This document shows positions 15,707 through 22,407 of a DNA stretch of 22,407 nt, piece after piece. The notes below the pieces were generated by a model. It made no database searches, was not told the DNA's origin, and saw only the letters and a program-made list of their open reading frames with translations. The stretch covers positions 1-22,407 of the forward strand of contig CANHVD010000014.1 in NCBI GenBank assembly GCA_947463775.1, written 5' to 3'. The position numbers and the translations under genes were made by a program. Position 1 is the stretch's first letter. Every line of letters begins with the position of its first letter. Origin of the DNA: Planctomycetaceae bacterium (lineage in GTDB: Bacteria; Planctomycetota; Planctomycetia; Planctomycetales; Planctomycetaceae).

Positions 15707-16825
15707 TTACAGACACTTCAGGGCTTGCTCTGGAGACAAGCCCTTTACGACTTCCACATGGCCGATGCGGGATGGCAGCACGAATCTCAGTTCGCGGCCC
15801 TCCGTCTTCTTGTCCAGCATCATGCAACTGACGATGTCCTGCTGTCGAGTCTGAAGCTCTTTGGGAACAGCGACAGGAAGTCCTAGTTGAGTTAGTAATT
15901 CAGTTTGACGATCAGTCTCTTTGGACGTGATGCGGTTTAAGGATTCAGCCAATCGGCTGGCGCAGATCATTCCGATAGAGACGGCTTCGCCGTGCAGGAG
16001 TCCGCCATAACCAGAGAGTGCTTCAAAGGCATGGCCGAAGGTATGGCCATAATTCAGCACGGCCCGCAGACCGGTGGTTTCATACTCGTCCTGGCGAACT
16101 ACGTCGGCTTTCAGTTCGCAACTGCGGGCAACGACATGCCGCAAAACTTCCGGAATGCGCGCGTTCAGGCCCTGTACGTTTTTCTCGAGGTAATCAAAGA
16201 ATTCGTGATCGAGGATGACTCCATACTTCACGACCTCGGCCAGCCCGGATCGATACTCGCGGTCGGGAAGCGTGGCCAGTGTCTTGAGGTCAATCAGAAC
16301 TCCAATTGGCTGATGAAACGCACCGATCAGGTTTTTTCCTCGAGGATGATTGATGCCGGTTTTTCCACCGACAGAACTGTCCACCATTGACAGGAGCGTT
16401 GTGGGAACCTGAACAAATCGCAGTCCGCGAGCGTATGTCGCCGCCACAAAGCCCGCCAGATCGCCGGTTACTCCACCTCCGACTGCCACGACAATCGTAC
16501 GTCGATCGGCTGCCATGTCGACGAGCTGATCATAGAGCAACTGCATTTGAGCATAGGACTTTGACTGCTCACCGGACGGCACAATGGCTGTGCGAACTTC
16601 GGCTCCAGCTGCTTCCAGGCTTTTCTGAACAGTAACGCCGTGAGGATTCTGTACTGAGGCATCGGATACGACCAAAAATCGCAATTTCCCGACGTTATCC
16701 GCATTTGTCCATGAACCCAAAGCGGCTGCCGCCGCTGATAGACAGCCTTCGCCAATTCCAATCTCGTAACTGCGTGAACCCAGCTCAACGTGAACAGAAC
16801 GAGTCCAAAGGGCGGCGGAATTCAT
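15707..16825 (-). CDS. aroB: 3-dehydroquinate synthase
   Basis: Cytosolic shikimate-pathway enzyme that converts DAHP to 3-dehydroquinate using NAD and a divalent metal. 372 residues from ATG 16825; an in-frame TTG at 16837 is possible but has no support. Motifs present: PSGEQSKS, VAVGGGVTGDLAGFVAATYARG, QVPTTLLSMVDSSVGGKTGIN and GKNLIGAFHQP. The metal ligands are E197 (GLAEVVKYG), H261 (NYGHTFGHAFE) and H278 (LLHGEAVS). Length is normal. The last codons contain an 8-bp stem, AGGGCTTG/CAAGCCCT (15720-15744), which may help define the mRNA end since no T-run is seen. It is divergent from hisF across 164 bases, so regulation may be shared, although the pathways differ. Confidence 0.95.
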   Translation of the reverse strand: MNSAALWTRSVHVELGSRSYEIGIGEGCLSAAAAALGSWTNADNVGKLRFLVVSDASVQNPHGVTVQKSLEAAGAEVRTAIVPSGEQSKSYAQMQLLYDQLVDMAADRRTIVVAVGGGVTGDLAGFVAATYARGLRFVQVPTTLLSMVDSSVGGKTGINHPRGKNLIGAFHQPIGVLIDLKTLATLPDREYRSGLAEVVKYGVILDHEFFDYLEKNVQGLNARIPEVLRHVVARSCELKADVVRQDEYETTGLRAVLNYGHTFGHAFEALSGYGGLLHGEAVSIGMICASRLAESLNRITSKETDRQTELLTQLGLPVAVPKELQTRQQDIVSCMMLDKKTEGRELRFVLPSRIGHVEVVKGLSPEQALKCL

Positions 16826-16989
16826 CGGGATACTCAAATTCGTGAAGAGTCTGGCAGGATGTCACCGAATCGGCGAATCCGGGATCGGAACCATCAGGAC
16901 GGTTGAAAGATCCCGGAAGAATCACGGAAACTATAGCTGCGGTGCTGACAGTCAACCACCGCTCACGCTTCTGGAGTCTGGAAACATCA

Positions 16990-17766
16990 ATGCTGGCAAA
17001 ACGCATCATTCCCTGTCTTGACGTTCATGCAGGTCGAGTCGTCAAGGGGGTCAATTTTGTCAATCTGCAGGATGCCGGCGATCCCGTCGAGATTGCTCGC
17101 AAGTACGAGCAGCAGGGGGCGGATGAACTGGTGTTTCTGGACATCACCGCCAGCCACGAACAGCGTGACATCATTCTGGGTGTTGTCGCGAGAACTTCCG
17201 AAGAGGTCTTTATGCCGCTTACCGTCGGGGGCGGAATCAGGACTGTCGACGATATCCGACGATTGCTGAATGCGGGATGTGACAAGGTTTCCATCAATTC
17301 GATGGCGGTCAAGAGTCCGGATTTCGTTCGCGAAGCGGCTTTGAAGTTCGGAAGTCAGTGCATTGTGGTCAACATTGATCCAAAGCGGATTCAGAAGGAC
17401 GGTAAGGAATTCTGGGACGTACACATCAACGGCGGACGCATTCCGACCGGTCTTCAGGCTGTCGAATGGGCACAGGAAGTAGAGCGATTGGGGGCCGGGG
17501 AAATCGTTCTGACGTGCATGGATGCGGATGGAACGAAAGACGGTTACGACCTTGAGATTACTCGCGCGGTGGCCGATGCGGTCAAGATTCCAGTCGTCGC
17601 GAGCGGCGGAGCTGGATGCCCGGAGCATCTTTATCAGGCTGTAACTGAGGGCGGTGCCAGTGCGGCACTGGCTGCCAGCATCTTCCACTATGGTACGTAT
17701 ACGATAGAGGAAACCAAACAGTTCATGGCCGATCGCGGGGTTCCGGTGCGTATGTTGCGTTCCTGA
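16990..17766 (+). CDS. hisF: Imidazole glycerol phosphate synthase, cyclase subunit
   Basis: Histidine biosynthesis: with HisH it converts PRFAR and ammonia to imidazole glycerol phosphate and AICAR. ATG 16990 gives 258 residues and the standard beginning MLAKRIIPCLDV; the open frame back to 16903 adds 29 residues absent from the family. It is a (beta/alpha)8 barrel with both catalytic aspartates in their usual places, D11 (CLDVHAGRVVKG) and D130 (VNIDPKR). Phosphate-binding motifs are LTVGGGIRT near 77-85 and VASGGAG plus ALAASIFHYG in the second half. No hisH or other his gene is adjacent, so histidine genes are scattered in this genome. It converges with yidC downstream. Confidence 0.97.
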   Translation: MLAKRIIPCLDVHAGRVVKGVNFVNLQDAGDPVEIARKYEQQGADELVFLDITASHEQRDIILGVVARTSEEVFMPLTVGGGIRTVDDIRRLLNAGCDKVSINSMAVKSPDFVREAALKFGSQCIVVNIDPKRIQKDGKEFWDVHINGGRIPTGLQAVEWAQEVERLGAGEIVLTCMDADGTKDGYDLEITRAVADAVKIPVVASGGAGCPEHLYQAVTEGGASAALAASIFHYGTYTIEETKQFMADRGVPVRMLRS

Positions 17767-17802
17767 ACCGATGCTCGCGTATGGCGGCGAAAAGCGGGAT
17801 TC

Positions 17803-17839
17803 ACCACAGAGGTCACAGAGACCACTGAGGTGAACCACC
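17803..17839. repeat. CACAGAG-type degenerate tandem repeat after hisF
   Basis: ACCACAGAGGTCACAGAG runs on into ACCACTGAGGTGAACCACC: three to four imperfect 9-10-base units built on ACCACnGAGG. Repeats of this make-up occur between genes in many environmental bacteria; I recall the type but cannot search for copies. It lies 36 bases after the hisF stop, between convergent genes. Confidence 0.5.
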
Positions 17840-17951
17840 GAGCCGGGCTTGCAGTATGTTGATCTAATCGCCTCCGACTCCGTGTCGGGGGTTGATCGGC
17901 TTTTGCACCAGCAAAGAATGGAGAATGGAAAGTGGTGCAAAGGCCCGCAGG

Positions 17952-17972
17952 CCCCTGAGGCAGGCTCAGGGG
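17952..17972. repeat. 8-bp hairpin between hisF and yidC
   Basis: CCCCTGAG (17952-17959) pairs with CTCAGGGG (17965-17972) around GCAGG. It lies 43 bases after the yidC stop (minus) and 186 bases after the hisF stop (plus), so it may protect or define the yidC mRNA end. A short T-run (GATTTAG) follows on the plus strand only, and it is weak. Confidence 0.45.
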
Positions 17973-18014
17973 GATTTAGTCGCCACGACTGCAGGCAGCT
18001 CGAAAACCTCGATC

Positions 18015-20114
18015 CTACTTCTTCTTTCCGTTGTTCTTGCCCTTTTTGTCGCTCTTTTCGCGTTGCTGCTCAGCATTCTTCTGAGCATCGGCAGCAGCAT
18101 CGAGAAGTCTTTGCAGGAAGCCCGGCGGTTTGGCGGCAGTCGTTGTAGGTGCTGGAGCTGACGAGTTCTTTGCTGACTTCGTAGTTGGCTGCTCATCAGG
18201 CATGATGACTTGTACGCCCGGTCCTGCTGGCGTCAGTTTTCCAGTTCCCAACAGTTTTCGCTCCGCGATACTCCATAGGCTGGACGCGATAAAGTACAGA
18301 CACAGACCCGCTGGTTGATGCCAGAACATGATGCCCATGACGCCCGTCATCATGTTCATCATCTTGTACTGCATTTCCTGCTGTTCATCCTGAGCAGGCG
18401 GCATAAACATTTTCTGTTGAGTCAGAAACAGAGCGACGGTACACAGCGGCAGGATGCTGAAGTCAGCACCAAGACCAAACGGCAATGCAAACGGCAGGCG
18501 GAACAAAGCGTCGGGACCAGCCAAATTCTCAATCCACAAGAAGCTTTGCAGACGCAGGTCAACGGCTGAGTTCAGAGCCGTATAAAGCCCAACAAAAATT
18601 GGCAACTGAAGGAACAGAGGCAAGCATCCGCTCAGCGGATTGATGCCATTCTTCCGCCAAAGTTCCATCTGAGCGCGAGCCAGTTTCTCTTTATCGTCCG
18701 CATACTTTTCCTTCAACAGAGTCAATTGCGGCTGCAGTTCTTTCTGCCTCGCAGCCATAATAGCCTGCTTGCGTGAGAGCGGAAACAAACAGCCTCGGAC
18801 AAGCACTGTCAGCGACACAATGGCCAGATAGTATGGCATGCCGATGCTGAAGAAGGTGTCGAGCAAATAGTGCATGAAACGAGCTACAAAACCAAACATC
18901 CCGTAGTTCAGCACCTGGCTCGCCTGGAATGGCAGAGGGTCCAGTAACTCACGATGTTTTGGCCCCACGAAGAATGCATACTTGTGGACGACAGCATCAT
19001 TTTTGGCCTGCAAAACAATCGGCATCGACGCCATTCGCAGGCTGATGTCCGACTTCCGTGGTTCTCCTGAATGGCGAGCAATCAGCACTGGGTAAGTGCG
19101 TTCCAACCATTTCTTTTCCGCCTGTTCTTCCGGAGTTCTGTCATCCAGCGGCGCCACCAGGGCCGCGAAGAACTGAACATCAATGCCGGCATAGCGGAAG
19201 GCTGACGTCCATTCATGATCTTCACGTAGTTTGTTCTTTTGTTCTGCTGATGTGGACGGTCGGCCAAGTTCATCGTCAAGGTCGTCGCAGTAGTCGGCAA
19301 CAGCGCTGGCTGCGAGTGTCGCTGCTTTGGTACCATCAACAAACTCGAGGTGCAGGTCGCGATACTTGGAAGTATGTTCTTCATTCTCGAAGAGCACTCC
19401 CACCGGCCCCTGAATCTCGTAATCAAACGTGCGCGGTGAATCGCTCAGGTTGATAACTTCCAGAGCGATCTCGAGAGTATAAAAGGATGGATTAGAGTGC
19501 CAGGCCTGGACAAGATCCCTGCCTTTGACCTTCAGGCGAGGCAGTGAGAACGTCTTGCGAACACGTAAAGTCCCGTCAGGGGAGTCGTACTCGAAGATCG
19601 CCTTGGCCTGCGTGTCTGTTTCAGTCTTCTCAACCAGCTTCCAGTTTGCGGACTCAAGCGTTTGTTTTTTTGACGCCAGTTGACGATCGATGACCAGGAT
19701 TGCTGTGGAAAAGGTTTTGTCGTCAGTCAGGTTGTTGCCGACAATTCGAGCAGGAACCTTCCTGTCTTGCAGATCTTTGTATTGCGGGGCGGTCAACGAG
19801 ACACTCGCGACAGACGCACCGGCCGATGTTAAATCGACATTCAATGCATAACCGCTCTCAGGATCTGATGAGCCGAGGGTGACTTTCTCCAGAGGATGTT
19901 CAGGAATTACCAACTCCGATGTTGGCTTCTCCTCTGTCGTTCCGACCGCACTCAGTTCCCCGCTGCTGCTGCCAGAATCGGCTTCATCGGCGACAATTGG
20001 TGCGGCGGGTTTCTTCACGGGGATTGGAAAAAACTTCGGCTGAACGACGGCGGTCCACAGCCAGAGGAAGGCCATCGAAGTCAGCAGGAACGAGAAAAGT
20101 CGGCGATTTTCCAT
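18015..20114 (-). CDS. yidC: YidC/Oxa1 membrane protein insertase
   Basis: Inserts and folds inner-membrane proteins, alone or with Sec. 699 residues from ATG 20114, chosen because MENRRLFSFLLTSMAFLWLW is a typical YidC first TM; the 78 extra codons up to 20348 have no family character. After TM1 comes a Pro/Ser-rich linker (to about 75), then the periplasmic beta-sandwich domain (about 80-385). The conserved C-terminal domain has five TMs, starting near 415. R440 in VLVRGCLFPLSRKQ matches the groove arginine essential in YidC insertases, and NPLSGCLPLFLQLPIFVGLY is a family signature. Beyond 620 there is an unusual tail of 80 residues that ends in a basic stretch (KSDKKGKNNGKKK), probably ribosome-contacting. 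The usual rnpA/rpmH neighbours are absent. Confidence 0.96.
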   Translation of the reverse strand: MENRRLFSFLLTSMAFLWLWTAVVQPKFFPIPVKKPAAPIVADEADSGSSSGELSAVGTTEEKPTSELVIPEHPLEKVTLGSSDPESGYALNVDLTSAGASVASVSLTAPQYKDLQDRKVPARIVGNNLTDDKTFSTAILVIDRQLASKKQTLESANWKLVEKTETDTQAKAIFEYDSPDGTLRVRKTFSLPRLKVKGRDLVQAWHSNPSFYTLEIALEVINLSDSPRTFDYEIQGPVGVLFENEEHTSKYRDLHLEFVDGTKAATLAASAVADYCDDLDDELGRPSTSAEQKNKLREDHEWTSAFRYAGIDVQFFAALVAPLDDRTPEEQAEKKWLERTYPVLIARHSGEPRKSDISLRMASMPIVLQAKNDAVVHKYAFFVGPKHRELLDPLPFQASQVLNYGMFGFVARFMHYLLDTFFSIGMPYYLAIVSLTVLVRGCLFPLSRKQAIMAARQKELQPQLTLLKEKYADDKEKLARAQMELWRKNGINPLSGCLPLFLQLPIFVGLYTALNSAVDLRLQSFLWIENLAGPDALFRLPFALPFGLGADFSILPLCTVALFLTQQKMFMPPAQDEQQEMQYKMMNMMTGVMGIMFWHQPAGLCLYFIASSLWSIAERKLLGTGKLTPAGPGVQVIMPDEQPTTKSAKNSSAPAPTTTAAKPPGFLQRLLDAAADAQKNAEQQREKSDKKGKNNGKKK

Positions 20115-20123
20115 AAGGGCAGA

Positions 20124-20141
20124 TCGCGAGATGACTCGCGA
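20124..20141 (-). promoter_or_regulatory. Stem-loop just upstream of the yidC start codon
   Basis: TCGCGAG (20124-20130) and CTCGCGA (20135-20141) form a perfect 7-bp GC-rich stem with a four-base loop. In yidC mRNA it ends nine bases before the ATG, in the place of the ribosome-binding site, and no Shine-Dalgarno sequence is visible between it and the ATG. It could limit or tune initiation. Effect is inferred from position only. Confidence 0.45.
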
Positions 20142-20217
20142 ATTCCATAAAAATGCGTTCAAAGTGCCACAGACCGCGTGCAGAGGCAGGCTCGGTCCAT
20201 GTTGTGGAGCAAATTCC

Positions 20218-20238
20218 GGGCGCAGAGTCTCTGCGCCC
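20218..20238. repeat. 9-bp perfect hairpin, REP-like
   Basis: GGGCGCAGA and TCTGCGCCC pair exactly around GTC. It is 104 bases upstream of the yidC ATG and 236 bases upstream of the peptidase start, too far for a ribosome-binding role. No T-run follows. Form and position fit a dispersed intergenic palindrome. Confidence 0.6.
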
Positions 20239-20473
20239 ACGTCCAGCGGCTGGAAACAAGCGGGGAAAGATAACCGATGCAAACGCAGGCGTGTATTGTC
20301 GGATCTGGAGAACTCCGTTTTCCCCGGAGTTTTCACCCGAAAACTCATTAGGCAGAGGACTGGGAAGTCTGTGCCAGTTCGCTGGTGAATAGGGATTGTT
20401 GGCGTTAAAAGGCTGGAAACATCCTCCTTCCGCCCGCCTCAGAGTCCTTCTTGTTTGATAGAAAGCCGCCTCC

Positions 20474-21952
20474 GTGATCACTGCTTGCCGCCATATTTTC
20501 CTCAGCGCTGCGGTGTTATGCGTTGCTTCCGCCTCGGCTTTGGTGGCGGATGGCCCGTATTCAACGACGGCTCCAGTGCCAGACAGCTTTCGCGCCGGTT
20601 TTGAGAGCATCACGGAAAAAGAATCTGAGGAACTGCTGTCCACTTTGGTGGAAGGGGAAATGTCGGGGCGAGGCACAGGGCAGGAAGGCTACTTCAAGGC
20701 TGCAGCCTGGTTCGCATCAAAGCTGGAGTCCTATGGGTTCCAGCCCGGCGGGCCAGGTGGATCATGGTATCAGGGTGTTCCCTTCATCAAATTGTCGACT
20801 CAGCCTGAACAGTGCTATTTTCGCGTCGGTGATGAAGACGCCATTGCTGGGAAGTCGCTGGGAATCAGTGACTTTACAGGATCGTACGAAGGCGATCTGC
20901 CCGTCACATTGGCCACCGTGACGAAGGATCGCCCCGCGCCGGTTGACGGTTCGATGGAGGGCCGACTCCTGATTATTCAGGCTGAGGGGCGGATCAGTTG
21001 GAATGATGATTTTATTCTGAAGTCTCGCCCTGCCTGTGTCTTGATTGTGGCGGATGAAGCTCGCGTTCGTAACGAAGCGGTGAATCAATCGGAGCAAACT
21101 CCCAGCACGATTCCCGTCGCGATGGTGACCGCCGCCGCAGCAAATCAATTGGCCGCCAAATGCGGTCTCAACGCGTCATTCTTTGGCGATGCAGCTCCCG
21201 CGCGAAACCTGATCGTTACGTCTTCCCAAACAGTAAAGTCGAAACTTGTGATCGATCGCGAAGCGATTGATGTACCCAATGTCGTTGGCTGGTATCCCGG
21301 CTCCGATGAAACCCTGCGGCAGGAATACATCTGCATCGGCGCTCATCTGGATCATCTGGGAGTCCAGCGTGGCGAATTGTTCCCGGGGGCTGACGACAAT
21401 GGTTCAGGCTCCGCAGCAATTTTGCAAGTGGCCAAAGCGATTCACGCGAATCCCATCAAGCCGAAGCGTAGTGTACTGTTGATGGCGTTCTGTGCCGAAG
21501 AACGAGGTCTCCTGGGCTCCAAACATTATGTGGCTCATCCATTGAAACCGTTGAGCGATATGGTCTGCATGCTGAACATCGACATGATTGGTCGTAACGA
21601 AGAGTCCTCTTCGGAGCCCGCATCAGACAATGCCAATACCATTCACCTTGTCGGCAGCAAAGATCATTCGGCCGAGCTGCATGCGATGGTGGAGACGGCT
21701 AACAAGTCCGTTGGATTCGTCTTTGAGTACGATGAAGAGAATCGTGTCGATGGACGCAGCGACCATGCTTCGTTCTCCGAGAAAGGGATTCCGGTGACAT
21801 TTCTCTTTGGAGGCTTCAATCCTCATTATCACAAGACGACAGACACGATGGACGGGATCAACTTCTCCAAAATCGCGAACGCCGCACGTCTGGACTATCT
21901 GGTGCTGATGATGGCGGCTGAACACGGTCGCTTTGCGCTTGATAAGAAGTAA
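20474..21952 (+). CDS. Secreted M28-family zinc metallopeptidase
   Basis: A 492-residue aminopeptidase-type enzyme (M28, with a PA-like insert). GTG 20474 begins a clear signal peptide (IFLSAAVLCVASASALVADG), so it acts outside the cytoplasm. The N-terminal section has the LVEGEMSGRGTGQEGYFKAAAWFA block common in this group; residues about 130-250 form the protease-associated insert. The two-zinc site is complete by alignment with Streptomyces griseus aminopeptidase: H291 (GAHLDHLG), D308 (GADDNGSG), E342 base and E343 ligand (AEERGLLGS), D370 (NIDMIGR) and H453 (HYHKTTDT). The RSDHASF motif at 428-434 is also typical. It probably removes N-terminal residues from peptides. It is divergent from yidC and monocistronic as far as visible. 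Confidence 0.94.
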   Translation: MITACRHIFLSAAVLCVASASALVADGPYSTTAPVPDSFRAGFESITEKESEELLSTLVEGEMSGRGTGQEGYFKAAAWFASKLESYGFQPGGPGGSWYQGVPFIKLSTQPEQCYFRVGDEDAIAGKSLGISDFTGSYEGDLPVTLATVTKDRPAPVDGSMEGRLLIIQAEGRISWNDDFILKSRPACVLIVADEARVRNEAVNQSEQTPSTIPVAMVTAAAANQLAAKCGLNASFFGDAAPARNLIVTSSQTVKSKLVIDREAIDVPNVVGWYPGSDETLRQEYICIGAHLDHLGVQRGELFPGADDNGSGSAAILQVAKAIHANPIKPKRSVLLMAFCAEERGLLGSKHYVAHPLKPLSDMVCMLNIDMIGRNEESSSEPASDNANTIHLVGSKDHSAELHAMVETANKSVGFVFEYDEENRVDGRSDHASFSEKGIPVTFLFGGFNPHYHKTTDTMDGINFSKIANAARLDYLVLMMAAEHGRFALDKK

Positions 21953-22044
21953 CTCGCGAACAACCGGCGCAGAGTTTTCTTTGGCTGATCGCTTGTTGTT
22001 CTCGCTTATGTAGGGGGGCTAGGTGGACATCGCCAGTTTCAAAG

Positions 22045-22160
22045 ACTCAGAATTCACCGAAGTCCCTTCTCCCCTTCGGGGGAGAGGGGGCATTATGGCA
22101 CTGTACATCTAATGTGACTTCATTTGTCGTTCCATTAAACCACTCAGAATTCGCTGAAGT
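22045..22160. repeat. 19-bp direct repeats flanking a UUCG hairpin
   Basis: ACTCAGAATTCACCGAAGT (22045-22063) recurs as ACTCAGAATTCGCTGAAGT (22142-22160), with two mismatches in 19. Directly after the first copy is an 11-bp stem: CCCTTCTCCCC (22064-22074) with the complementary arm 22079-22089 (one G-U) around TTCG, the very stable cUUCGg tetraloop. The unit fills half of the peptidase to AddB-like gap and ends six bases before the next ATG. It may be a small dispersed element with duplicated ends. Confidence 0.6.
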
Positions 22161-22165
22161 ATCGA

Positions 22166-22407
22166 ATGCCCATCACTCGCCATTTTCTTGATCCCTCCAA
22201 GCCCGCGTTGTTGAACGCAGTGGACTACTTGATTTCCCGATACGCCAAGGGAGATCAATTGGATCTGTCGAAAGTGATCCTGGTATTTCCCGGTCGCCGG
22301 GCCGCTCGTCGAATGCTGGAGCTTCTGGTTCAGCGAGCCGGCGCGAAATGGCCGGCATTGATCCCGCCGAGAATGGTCACGTTCACTCGTTTTCCGGAGA
22401 TGCTTTA
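22166..22407 (+). CDS. AddB-like PD-(D/E)XK nuclease/helicase subunit, 3'-truncated
   Basis: The first 80 codons of a gene that runs off the window. The start ATG 22166 is followed by MPITRHFLDPSKPALLNAVDYLISRY and then VILVFPGRRAARRMLELLVQRAG, the short N-terminal motif in place of a helicase Walker A that is typical of AddB/RexB-type proteins, and PPRMVTFTRFPEML. Full members have a C-terminal PD-(D/E)XK nuclease domain and process double-strand breaks together with an AddA helicase. Neither the nuclease domain nor the partner gene is within the window, so the call rests on the N-terminus only. Confidence 0.72.
   Translation, partial: MPITRHFLDPSKPALLNAVDYLISRYAKGDQLDLSKVILVFPGRRAARRMLELLVQRAGAKWPALIPPRMVTFTRFPEML

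Larger units (their letters stand above)
20115..20473. other. 359-base divergent region yidC / M28 peptidase
   Basis: No gene is seen here; it must hold both promoters. Structures: TCGCGAG-ATGA-CTCGCGA (20124-20141); GGGCGCAGA-GTC-TCTGCGCCC (20218-20238); AACTCCG/CGGAGTT (20311-20317 with 20325-20331); GAGTTTTC-ACCC-GAAAACTC (20327-20346). The last two share bases 20327-20331 and cannot form together. The yidC frame is open through most of the region, up to 20348, but codes for nothing recognisable. Confidence 0.6.

Noticed and set aside
16987..17940. Minus-strand open frame of 317 codons across hisF
   Set aside because: It is fully antisense to a well-conserved hisF with intact catalytic residues, and its translation has no recognisable domain.
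20115..20348. 78-codon N-terminal extension of yidC
   Set aside because: It would put extra residues before a standard YidC first TM, and it runs through several palindromes typical of non-coding DNA.
19984..20676. Minus-strand open frame of 230 codons overlapping the yidC 5' end and the M28 signal peptide
   Set aside because: It overlaps two real coding starts on both strands and shows no domain or signal.
1..22407. CRISPR array, tRNA, rRNA or insertion sequence
   Set aside because: No regularly spaced identical repeats, no cloverleaf or rRNA-like segment noticed, and no transposase or integrase product in any frame.

Overview
The window reads as chromosomal DNA of a planctomycete. The evidence is a set of families nearly diagnostic for that phylum: a PSCyt2/PSD1 (DUF1549/DUF1553) protein with a CxxCH site, a DUF1501 protein behind an ECF sigma factor, a DksA-like zinc-finger gene coupled to lspA, and two small pilin-like proteins with a VILSAELVLV core. 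Housekeeping genes (lspA, asd, aroB, hisF, yidC) are intact. I see no tRNA, rRNA, CRISPR array, phage or transposase gene. Genus cannot be assigned from the sequence alone.

Layout. 1-2387: 3' part of a PSCyt2/PSD1 protein with a LamG-like domain placed inside its C-terminal half. 2659-3605: a two-gene unit, DksA/TraR-like regulator then signal peptidase II, joined by a one-base stop/start overlap. 3627-10200 (minus strand): a metal-handling block. In transcription order it holds an orphan ZnuA/TroA-like lipoprotein, a small secreted Cys/His-rich protein, an HlyD/CusB-type adaptor with histidine clusters at both ends, and a CusA/CzcA-type RND pump. No outer-membrane channel gene is present. 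10340-11347 (minus): asd. 11543-14331 (plus): ECF sigma factor, a one-TM putative anti-sigma protein, and a DUF1501 protein. 14514-15322 (minus): two tandem pilin-like paralogues separated by a strong intrinsic terminator. 15707-16825 (minus) aroB and 16990-17766 (plus) hisF are divergent. 18015-20114 (minus): yidC, convergent with hisF. 20474-21952 (plus): secreted M28 metallopeptidase. 22166-end: start of an AddB-like nuclease/helicase subunit.

How the parts may work together. The adaptor and RND pump would form the inner-membrane and periplasmic parts of a cation exporter. The His-rich adaptor tails, the Cys/His-rich protein and the metal-SBP-like lipoprotein suggest periplasmic metal capture feeding that pump; this is inference from neighbourhood. 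The sigma/anti-sigma/DUF1501 group looks like an autoregulated extracytoplasmic unit. The pilin-like pair has a gene order and a terminator that would give more of the first protein than of the second.

Intergenic DNA is rich in stem-loops: 2601-2622, 10242-10269, 14394-14421, 14936-14966, 20124-20141, 20218-20238, 20311-20346 and 22064-22089. Only the one at 14936-14966 has a proper U-tract. The rest may be REP-like repeats, mRNA-end structures or leader elements. The best candidates for something undescribed are the metal block with its ligand-poor binding protein, the pilin-like pair, and the mutually exclusive hairpins between yidC and the peptidase gene.
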